A DNA stretch of 64,000 nucleotides from Yponomeuta sedellus (lineage: Eukaryota; Arthropoda; Insecta; Lepidoptera; Yponomeutidae), in assembly GCA_934045075.1 (NCBI GenBank), contig OW203725.1, positions 18,040,269 to 18,104,268 on the forward strand. Direction: 5' to 3'. Below are positions 37,301 through 49,300 of the stretch, piece by piece. The notes under the pieces were generated by a model. The model had not been told where the DNA came from. It worked only from the letters and a program-made list of their open reading frames with translations, and made no database searches. Made by a program: the position numbers and the translations under genes. Each line of letters opens with the position of its first letter. Position 1 is the first letter of the stretch.

Positions 37301-40300
37301 TTCTAAGCCAACGCAATCAAAAGATACAGCCGTTTATGCCGCAAATTTTCGACACTTGCAAGGGAATCAAAACCTACAGGGTGCTTCCCGTGAACTCAGA
37401 ATCTTGAAATTTGGTACGAAGCAACGTCTTATAGCATAGATAAAGGAAAAATTACGAAAACCATAAATTTTTAGTTACATCACATAATATATATTTTTTT
37501 AATAATTTTAAACTTACTACCCATTTCCTCATAAACGCGTAGAGGTATTAAATTGAAATTCATACCAAATACTTAGGTCTATAATACAGGTTTGTACGGA
37601 ACCCTCGGTGCGCGAGTCTGACTCGCACTTGGTCGGTTTTTTTTTTTCCAATCACAAATTATACGAGACTGTCCAATCGGGCAAGCAACCTTAGGCTCAA
37701 TAGCAGAACCCTTTCGCAGGTGGAGCAGTCTCTGCGCGAGGCACCACAGAAGAGGCGCGTGGCACTGGGCGTGCTGCGCTCACTGCTAACCAAGCACGAG
37801 CACGATGAGCGCTACTCTTCGCGACAGTCGCGCGCGCGCGTCGCACAGCTCTATGCGCCCTGGCTCACGATTACTCTAGGTATGTATGTAGGAACGGAAC
37901 GTCGAATGTTTGAGTAAAACGAAATGAAATGAAATAGTATATTTCATTACAAATGCGGAAAGGTTGTCATTGCAAAGAGTTCCGACAAATGTCTACCCGA
38001 GCCGAGGCGCAACCGAAGGCGAGGGTTGACAGTCGGAACAAGTTGCAATGACGGTTCCGCACGTGTACTGAACGACTATTTTTAATACAGTTGCGAAAAA
38101 AATAAGCAATTTAATAAGGAAAAAATATTTGGATCATGGCGCCAACCGTAAAAAAATATCAGCAGAGATTTTTTTTCTTCACCCATTCTAGTAGGCAAAG
38201 GGAACTATGCTCATACAGCCAAGTCTTCAGTAGATTTTTTTTATTGATATGAAATGAAAATGAAATTTAATGAGATTAAATGAAGTAAAACCTAACTTAA
38301 CTCGTTCAATCAAATCATTAAGTCTGATATTGAAACAAATTAGTAGCTCATAAAAACTTCTATAAATGTTTTTAGTAAAAACTTCGTGGTTGGTTTTTCT
38401 TTTTAATTTTGACAGTTACGCACGAGTGCGGGAAAGGAAAAAAAAAGCACGAGTGTGTAATAGCCCACATCCCGCACGCTATACGTCCCTGTAATAAGCC
38501 ACTTTTTGAGCAACTGTTTTAAAAAGGTTTTATTCAAAGTAGCGCAGAAACATGCGCGCATGCAACGACTTATGTACATTGATGAAGCGAAGGTGATCTG
38601 TCAGGATCGTGGCAAGTGGCAGTCCCTGGTCTCTGCCTACCCCTCTGGGATACAGGCGTAAGGTTATGTATGTATGTAGCGCAGAAACTGCGGCTTAAGG
38701 CAGGCTAATATTCAAACTTGGCTTCCATTTCAAAACGGAGGGCACAGACCGTCAGGTTCTCTCGTAGAGAGAGTATGGACTTAAACATCAGCTATACCGC
38801 TGATTTGCGTATGGTATGTGAATGACTAAGACGCTCAGGTTTCCTCACGATGTTTTTTATTACAGGTAATGGGTGGTATTACTACTTCTAATTCATATAA
38901 AATTAAATTAAAAGGATTTATTCAAAGTAGCGCAGAAACTAGCGTGAACGTTACTATTCAAACTTGGCGTCCATTTAAAAATCTAAAATGGATGTGGACA
39001 ATGCTCATGATCAAAAGGCTGAAGGAAGAACTGCAGGAAAACGGGGTAGCCTTGTTTTTATTTAAAAATCAAGTTAAATAAAATAAATAACGTCCACAAA
39101 ACACAAATCACTTGTCCTGGTCCCAAGCTAGGGTGTTACTGTGCTATGGTAAACAGGCAAGGACATCACAAACATGAAATACACCATAGTAAAATATGTA
39201 CATTTATTTACTTATTGAGCTTTTCTTGAAATATTTTTGTTGACGGTAGTAGTTCATACTGCTTGATAGCTTTACAACAGAGAGTTTATTATCGTTTTCA
39301 TTTCAGAAAATGCCCACCGCCTCGTCACAAAGACCCTTGCCACGCCAGTGATCGAGAATGGCCACGACCGGCTTGATGGCGAAGCGATAATCAACCCTAT
39401 TATCAGCAGCACACAGAAGGAAATTGCTTCAGCCAATAGCACGCCAAGGAGGAATAGGCTGACATTGCATTTTGACCACACGCCCGCTCGGAACTCGACT
39501 CATTTTAAAGAGCCGCCCGTTATCCCGAATCACATGTATGGAAAAGGTTTGTACGTTTTTGAAACACGTTTTCATCGTTTTCGCTATCACAGAAACGTCT
39601 CCATGCTTTAGAAATATCGAACATTTGCTCTGTAACCGCAGTAACAAACCCATTGATGAAAAATTCTAAAATATCGTCATGTTGATTATCTTCTTGCAAG
39701 ACCACTCACGATAATTATATCCAAATTATCTTTGAGTTTAGTCATGTTTCATAATAAATGTTCATTCACATGTAAAAACTAAAAGGTACATAGCATTGTA
39801 AAACAAAATGTTTACTTAATGAACGTCAAAGTTGCTAGTTTCACAGTTAATAGATTATGTGGAGAAGAGGCTTACAAAAAAGTCCACATTTATTAGTTTT
39901 TCGAAAAAGTTTTAACGGTATATATCGTCATATTTTAGTGTGGTGAGACCTTTTCCTCGTGTGCTTTGGGTTCGAGAAATATGTGCCTTCATGCTTCTCA
40001 CACGCCTTTTGTCTCGTCTGTCAGTGTACCACAGTCGTGTATGTTTTGTAGATCACCAAAACAATGTGTCACAAAGCTCCCTCGAGTCAGTCTCCACGAT
40101 GTCGGGGAGCGATTCCTTGCCTCGGAACGCCACTCGACTGGACCTTAGTGAGATCGGGGACCAGGTTAACAGGTAATTTCGACCTTGTTCTTATGGCTTC
40201 TCTGTTTATTATAGGATGATAAACTTGATAGATAAATTAATAAGAAAATTTGCAAACTAGTTATAACCATAGGTTGAAATAAAATTACGGCAAAATATTT

Positions 40301-43300
40301 TGTATCGAACAAGTCTTGCGATTACAGAACTGGTTTAACTTATTTAATTATTTATGCAGTTTTGGTCTGTAATTAGCACGCTCACGAGAAATCGGATTGA
40401 TTATTTTGCAGCGAAATTTTTCAAAATGGAAGCTCACTGTACAATCACACAACTTGGATTCGTAAAAATAAACAACATACTCTTTCATCAGAGAGTTAAA
40501 GGGCCATTTCTTTCGTCGAGAAATTTATTTTATATAGTATTCGAAGTCCCTGTTAACACATACGTATTTTACAGGAAAAAAACTACGTCATGATAGTCTG
40601 GAGTTGTTCGCTCGATTCTAGTCCTTCGCCTTTTTATAAAATGTAATCTCTTCGCTTAGATTCGGAGTGATGTCTCCGGAGGAAGTGAGGGACGTGCTCC
40701 TGTGTTTCCTGTTCGCTCTAAAATACATGGACGAGGAAAGGCTGGTGGAATGGTGGAAGACGCATACGCCCGGTCAGACGCAGGCGTTCTTCAACGTTCT
40801 TGAGTAAGTATATATATTCCAAGGTTACCATATTTACAAGTATGTGGCAGAATCCATCGAGCGCAGTTTCTTCGATGATATTTCATTATTGTTAGTGCGC
40901 ACAATAGCGCCGATGATCACCTACACAGTGGTGGAAAAACGTACTACTGATGTAACACAGATTAGAGTACAGCAGTCACAGATTAACATTTTTCAGGCTC
41001 GTTCTCATGATTGTACTCCAATAAGTATATATATATATACTGATATCACGATACCAATCTTTACGTTGTCAAACTAAACTCACAACTCCGCCTTTACATC
41101 CAAAATTCAAAATATAAATGTTCGAGAGCTGCCATGTCTACGCCAACAGGTTTGTGTGACGTGTTAAAGGCATAAACTTCTATAAAACTTCATCAATAGT
41201 TAGAAATCATCTGGTTTGGATCATGGGAAATGGTGAATGCATAGAAAGGCCAGTGAGAACAGTGATCGGGTTTTTAAGTAGAACCTCTTAAGGCATAAGG
41301 AACATTCCCGAATATAGATTCGGAGCCTACGAAAACTCAGAAAAAGAAGAACTTATTCTGTTGTCATTTAAAATCGTACTTCTAACGGAGTATAATATAT
41401 ACGTAAAAAAGAAAAAAGTTCTTTATTAAACAAAAAACTGGGCACAACATAACATAACATTTACATACACGCACATACATTGCTTCTTGCCCCACACTAG
41501 GATACCCTATGTCGTGGGAACCAGAAACAGCGACAAGCAGATGGATAGTTCACAGTGATCACCACAAAGGTCAAACCTGTGTTGTGGTGGCCTTCTATGT
41601 ATTAACAGTCATGATTGCGCATGTTTATGGCATATATGCTTGAAGAAACTTTCAAATTTAACAAGTTGAAACTTACAACTTAAATAATTAAATTATTTCT
41701 TTGCAGAATCTGCGCAGAGCAGTTCCAATACGTCGGCAAGAAGCGCATCCTTGCTGAGCTCAAAGCCCCCACTCCGGACTGCAACGGCAAACCGAAGCCA
41801 ATGAAGGCGCGTACTCTGCCTGCCCGCATGAGCCCCCCGGACTTTACCAAAGAACCACCGATCGTAGTCGAGAAAACGAATACAGTGAACAGGGAGAATT
41901 TGATCAACACTAATGTGACCTCAGGTAGGCAAGCGAGTCGTTTTGTTAGATATGTGTTCGTAGATTGACATAAGATTATTCTATACTAAAAGTTTAAAAG
42001 TTTTGTCTCACTATCGGTCAGTGGCATCTCGCTTTTCGCGGTGAAATAAAGTAGGATGGCCAAGCTCTTAATGGGGATAAAACTTTTACTGTGGCGTTGT
42101 ACTTACAGCACTAAGGCATATTTACATATTTTGCAACATATTTGTTAAAGGTTAACCTTATGCATTCATATTATGAATGCATAAATTTAACATATGGCAA
42201 TCTAAGAAACTTCATATTATGAAGTTTCTTACATTGGCATATATTTAATTTCACATGTACACATTTTACACCATGTGTTTTTAATGTTGCGATTGGTATA
42301 TAATTCATATTTACATATGTTACACCATGTTTTTTGTTGTTTAATTTTCGCTGTTGAAATTACTACTGAATAGGCATTCATACGCAAATAGTTTTGGTAC
42401 AACTGCATTCAGCATTTGCATTTACGTTAATATGTTTACACTATGCACCACTTTTGTAGCCACTGAGAAAGTAATATACGTTTCAATAGCCTATAAGTAT
42501 CTTGTAGGGAAGCATGGCAACTTGCGTACATGCAGCAAGGCTGAATTTTAGGCGCGTGGGGATTTTGATATAAGTGAAGTTAGTTTCGTTATAAGGAACG
42601 TCTAATACTCCTCGCGTCAGGCTTGTTGACTAACCAAATCACTGCATTTCAGAACTTGACGCAATAGCGGAGCACGCCGTATTATCCGCCGGTTGCCTAG
42701 CAACGGAGGTGGGGCTCGCCATCATAGACCGCGCCTGCCTGTTCACTCGCCGGCTCGGAGCGGCCGAGGGCGGCGCCGCGAAGCCCTACCTGCGATTGCT
42801 GCAGCACCCACAAAGCGAAACTCTCTACAGGCATCTGTTTGCGGCGCTTCGGGCCTACATCAACCAGTTCTCCGAAACGCTGTTTGAGGGTGAGCTTATA
42901 CACCAGCTGCGGGAGAGAGAAAGAGAGTGCAGCATTACTCCAGCAGCCGGTTTGCGGTGACGCTTATAAATACACTGTCTCCGGGAGACATTCCTTTAGC
43001 GTCAGCGTGTGGTACATCTACTATAACTTCACCAATGTACATAACTTAGGGGAATCAAACAAAAAATCTCTCGCTTCCGATTCCATTGTTCTACCTCCCT
43101 CTTGGCTACCGCCGCTGCAGAGTTTAAATGATTAAATTATCACGATTTGACCCGTGCAACTAAGTGTACAACTGTGTACAATTTTAAAAAGCTATCGAGG
43201 CTAAAAATATATAGGCTAATAATTTTAAATGTGCCCTTACCACGGGTTAGTGCATTAAAAAGAATGTAATCATGTGGGTACAGTGTTATCATTCCGATGT

Positions 43301-46300
43301 AAAACGTAACTGCAAAGTAAGGTACTCGGGGCTGCAAGTGATGCAAATTACTTCAGCCAGATGTCGCTGCCTGTACGTCATACAGAGAATATTGTAAAGG
43401 GGTTCGAAATTTCACCGATGCCGGGAAGTCGCCCATTAGCACAGTTGGGAGAGCGCTGGCACGGTTAGCCAGAGGTCGCGGGTTCAAGTCCCGGCATGGA
43501 TGAAATTAATTGCCTCTAAATAGGTTTTTAAAATGGTCCTTAACACGGGTGTACTAGCATTAAAAAAAAATATAACTGTGTAGAAGTAAGCAAGAAGAGT
43601 CGTTCTGTCAGGTGGCAGCTCTTTGTGCGCCGGAGTGGTGAGTGCAGTAGTGAAGCTGTGCGAGGCGCGGGCGGCGTGGCTGCGGCGAGAGGCGGCCGCC
43701 GCATTGTATCTGCTCATGAGGGCCAACTTCCAGCACGGCGGCGGGAAGAACCTCACTAGGGTGCATCTGCAGGTGAGTGTTCTGTCGTATTATGTACCCA
43801 GCGACCCAGCGAACTTCGTACCGCCTAGCAGTCGATTCTTTTTTTTCCCCGTAAAAACCATCCTCGTACTTCAAGGAATATTCTAAAAAAAGAATTAGAG
43901 AAATCGGTTTAGCTGCTCTCGAGATTTGCGCTTACCAACACATTCGGCGATTCATTTTTATATTATAGAAGATTATGCTTGTTCACGTACTTGTTTACTT
44001 TGCGTACAATTTGTTCTTCCTTCTTTACCTCCTTCCCTCACAGACTATTAATGTGCGAGGTAAGTTACAAGAAAGCTTGTATGCAGCCTTGATTTTTAGA
44101 GATTCTAACGTACTGTCCTTAGCGCAGTGAGGGATTCAGAGTACACGAAGTACGCCTGAGGGAAAAATAATTTGCACTCGATTCATACGCAGCCAACACG
44201 TACCAGCCAGTAATTCGTACAATTTGCGTTCTTCTTCAGGCTATATTATGTAGTCCACTTCTGGATGCGGCAAGCTGAAGACAGGGCGCTACGGCGCTCA
44301 TGAGGGGGGGGCTATGTCCAGCAGTGGACTACATGATAATTTGCGTTCGATTTCTCTGAATTATATATGTTCCAATATTAGAAAAGAGTTATTTCGCTCC
44401 CACTTACAAAGTAACAAAGCGACACTTTACGAATGAAAAAACCTTTTAATATAACAGGAGAGGCTGGCCAGGCCATTTTTACGATTTTATATTTCCCGGG
44501 GTTGTATTAGCAAAGGGAAAGACAAAAAGTACCCGGAACCGGCGTGCGTGCATGCAACGACTTATGAACGTTGACGAAGCAAGGTGATCTGTCAGGATCG
44601 TGGCAAGTGGCAGTCCCTGGTCTCTGCCTACCCCTCTGGGATACAGGCGTGAGGTTATGTATGTAAGATAAGATAAGAATATTCTTTATTGTACACCAGA
44701 GCACATATTATAAAACATGTAAAGATACAAAGCTTTTTAGCCTCTAAATAGGTTTTTAAAAAAGATACAAAGTACAATTGGCGGCCTTATAATATGTGCG
44801 TTATATTTCCCCTTTGCCATCCCCAGGTCATCATAGCCGTGTCGAAGCTCCTCGACAGCCCGACGGCGCTGAACTGCAAGCGATTCCAGGAGTCCCTGTC
44901 GGTGATCAACTGCTTCGCCAGCGGGGATAAGGCCATGAAGGGCACGGGGCTGTGCGGGGAGGTGGCGGAGCTCATGCGGCGCGTGCGCACAGTGGCGGGG
45001 GCGCGGGCACGGCTGTCCGGCGCGGGCGCACAGCTTTCAGGTACTAAGCTGACTGACTCTTTCTCACTAGCTTTCAGGTACTAAGCTGCCTGACTCTTTC
45101 TCACTAGCTTTCAGGTACTAAGCTGACTGACTCTTGCTCACTAGCTTTCACGTACTAAGCTGACTGACTCTTTCTCACTAGCTTTCAGGTACTAAGCTGA
45201 CTGACTCTTTCTCACTAGCTTTCAGGTACTAAGCTGACTGACTCTTTCTCACTAGCTTTCAGGTACTAAGCTGACTGACTCTTTCTCACTAGCTTTCAGG
45301 TACTTAGCTGACTGACTCTTTTTCACTAGCTTTCAGGTACTAAGCTGACTGACTCTTTCTCACTAGCTTTCAGGTACTAAGCTGACTGACTCTTTCTCAC
45401 TAGCTTTCAGGTACTTAGCTGACTGACTCTTTCTCACTAGCTTTCAGGTACTAAGCTGATTGACTCTTTCTCACTAGCTTTCAGGTACTAAACTGATTGA
45501 CTCTTTCTCACTAGCTTTCAGGTACTAAGCTGACTGACTCTTTCTCACTAGCTTTCAGGTACTAAGCTGACTGACTCTTTCTCACTAGCTTTCAGGTACT
45601 AAGCTGCCTGACTCTTTCTCACTAGCTTTCAGGTACTAAGCTGACTGACTCTTTCTCACTAGCTTTCAGGTACTAAGCTGACTGACTCTTGCTCACTAGC
45701 TTTCACGTACTAAGCTGACTGACTCTTTCTCACTAGCTTTCAGGTACTAAGCTGACTGACTCTTTCTCACTAGCTTTCAGGTACTAAGCTGACTGACTCT
45801 TTCTCACTAGCTTTCAGGTACTAAGCTGACTGACTCTTTCTCACTAGCTTTCAGGTACTTAGCTGACTGACTCTTTTTCACTAGCTTTCAGGTACTAAGC
45901 TGACTGACTCTTTCTCACTAGCTTTCAGGTACTAAGCTGACTGACTCTTTCTCACTAGCTTTCAGGTACTTAGCTGACTGACTCTTTCTCACTAGCTTTC
46001 AGGTACTAAGCTGATTGACTCTTTCTCACTAGCTTTCAGGTACTAAACTGATTGACTCTTTCTCACTAGCTTTCAGGTACTAAGCTGACTGACTCTTTCT
46101 CACTAGCTTTCAGGTACCAAGCTGACTAACTCTTTCTCACTAGCTTTCAGGTACTAAGCTGAATGACTCTTTCTCACTAGCTTTCAGGTACTAAGCTGAC
46201 TGACTCTTTCTCATTAGAAAAATACAGCTCTAGAGAATCACTATTCTTTTTTTTTATTACGAACACAAAACAGGTTACAGACATTATATTCTTTTTAATG

Positions 46301-49300
46301 CACTAACCTGTGCTAAGGACAATTTTAAAAACCTATTTAGAGGCTACAAATTCCACCCATACCGGGATTCAAACCCGCGACCTCTGACACGGATAGCCAG
46401 AGGTCGCAGGTTCGAATCCCGGCATGGGTGGAATTTTTAGCATCTAAATAGGTTTTTAAGGTTACAGACATATTTACCAAATTGACATACATTATAGACC
46501 AGATCTAGCCTATAACCCTAAACTTGTGTACCTAGAATGCACTTAGAGTAACTAGATTAGACTGAAAGCTTATATTAATTTATTTTTCATCCCACCATCT
46601 TGGAAAGAGTATTTTTAATCTTCAATATCTGAGTGGAAAAGCCGTTTTTATTCTCTAGAGGATAAAGTAAATTGAATTTAGAACATCGTGTGCACTAAGT
46701 TTGTGAATTAAAAATAACTGTAGCAACGTTACTTTAAAATTTTCTTAATTATACCTTAGTATTATTTTGTTATAATTTAAAGATTATTCTGTAATACTTA
46801 CCTGTCATAATGTACTAATTAATACCTAAACTGAAATAAAAGTGTACCTATCTTGTGATTGTAAACGTTTTTTTTTGCATTTAGTCATTTCCTCGCTGAG
46901 GTGGAATGAAAAGTTACGTGTTGCACTCGAGTGCAAAGATTTTTCACCGCGTGCTCTTTTGATTCCCTCGCTAACGCATAGGATTCTAATTTTGAATCAC
47001 TCGCTGCGCTCGTGACTTCGCTTGCTCGGTCATCAAAATTGAACACGCGGTTAAAAAGCAACTTTGCACTCTTGTATAACAAATAACTATTAATCTCTCA
47101 GGGTGCCCTGAGAGCGCCACAAATTGCTTTTATAAATAAATACGTGAAATTTATGAAAAATATCTATGTCCACATCTGTATTAACTGCCACCAGATCGTT
47201 GCAAGTACGACTCATCCTAACAATAGGGTATTCTCTAGAGCTCTATGTCGAATGTCTCTAATAACATTCTAACATTCTAGAACTGCATATGAACTCTCCT
47301 TTGTCTCACTCTCTCTTTAGTGAAGTTTTAGCGCCACAAGAGATCGGTCTCCATGTTTCAATTTATTCGTCTAGCGTCGCAGTATGATGCTCGAATGAGA
47401 GGCCGTTAATGCTAGCTACATTAACTCATTCTCATTCGAGCATCATACTGCGACGCTAGACGAATAAATTGAAACATGGAGACCGATCTCTTGTGGCGCT
47501 AAAACTTCACTAAAGAGAGAGTGAGACAAAGGAGAGTTCATATGCAGTTCTAGAATGTTAGAATGTTATTAGAGACATTCGACATAGAGCTCTAGAGAAT
47601 ACCCTATTGTTAGGATGAGTCGTAAATGCATTTTGTCTTTTTAGGCCTCCCAATGTGCATTGAATTGACATAATGAACTATGAATGGTAGTTATATGAAT
47701 CGCGGTTTTTGTACCAAGCATAGGTATATTTTTGCCAAACTTGCTGTAAAATGCATTTACAATTTTTAGGCTACCCAGTATACATCGAATTGTCGTAATA
47801 AATTATGAAAGATAGTATCAAACGCATTTTTTATGCGCGCGATTTTCGTCAGAAATCACGGCTCGCTCCACCTCCAAGCTCCTGAAGTAATAGCTTCGGT
47901 CACCACGCACCCCAGTAAAGGTAGTGCCAACCTTTCAGGCGCGGGCAGCGTCCACTTGGCCGAGCTGCAGCACGATTCGACGTCGATTTGTCATAATAAA
48001 CTATGATTGGTAGTTATATGAAACGCCTCGAGCCACCTCCAATCTACTCAAGCAGTAGCTTCTGTCACCACTCGCCCCAGTAAAGGTAGTGCCAACCTTT
48101 CAGGCGCGGGCAGCGTCCACTTGGCCGAGCTGCAGCACGCCTTGGCGGCGTCCTGCCGCGCCACGCCGCGGCTGCGGCACGCGTGGCTCTCCACGCTAGC
48201 CGAACATAACGCGAGGCAGGGCGACCACGATGAGGCAAGTTCAAACAGATAATCAGGGACATAGGGCGCGTTTCTTAATTGAGTATTTCACTAACTGTAT
48301 ACTTAAGTAACGTTCTGTCACGCACTTTTCTGGGCAATTCAATGAGACAGCACTACAGTTAACTATTTTATAGCGAAATTCTCAATTTAGAAAGTGGCCC
48401 ATAGTCATAAACTTGATTGTCATAAGCGGTTGTACAAAGCTGTTAAATTACAATTAATTACATATAATTGATTGTAATTTGACAATCCACGCCGTGGTGG
48501 AATAAGGCCTAACCTTCCTGCGTTGCGGATGAGACAATTCTAGTCAACAATTAAACAATTTTAGTAACAGCCGAAACCTGACTTGTAGTACCTACCGCAA
48601 GACTGTTAGGATCTCCTACGTACATCACAGTTGTAGGTACTACAATAAATATAGTACACTTGCCACTTTATCATAATACACATATTTGACAAATATACAT
48701 TCACGTACATTGTAGGATTGTAACGTCGGTGTCTGTACTAGTATAAAATACTGTATGACAGACATCAGCGCCTGCCATCCGCTAGATGTAGCTACTTAAA
48801 TTACGGATATTCCAATTAGATTTATTAAACAATACTTTGTCGTATCTACCTACTTATTCGTTATCAACCCTTGTATGTCCCCACTGTTGGGGCACGGGTC
48901 TCTTCCTGCATCGCAGGAAGGTCAGGCCATACTCCACCACGGGGGCAAGTCCGGGTTGGCGGAGGATTATAAGACAGTGGCGGGCCTTACTGTCAGAAGT
49001 TATCAAGCCGCCCATAAGGCCTCTTACATTACATAACGACTGCCATTATATGACAGCCGGCACCAACGGCTTAGCGTGCCTTGCGAAGCACGGCACTATT
49101 ACAAACTAATTTGTTGTAATTATTAAAAACAATCAAATAACGAACCTATTAAATGAATTTTAGGATTTGCTCGGTACAATCATATGACAATTTCTGCAAC
49201 CAGACCTAGATTTTAACCTTGATTATAACCGTGTCCATATATTATCTCTCTGGTTGGTCCCCTCGTGAGCTGGCACCTTAAGCGCCACCCGTCACGTTCC

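Larger units (their letters stand above)
34645..37719 (+). other. DOCK intron with satellite and two interspersed repeats
   Basis: AT-rich to 35250, satellite 35270-36390, family A repeat 36455-36800, a solo terminal repeat (GTGAAATTCTCAATTTAGAA) at about 37080, and the AGGGTTCCGTA repeat at 37127-37645. No exon is seen. Confidence 0.7.

Noticed and set aside
45033..46216. CRISPR-like array
   Set aside because: Regular 37-bp repeats without unique spacers in animal DNA; it is a minisatellite.
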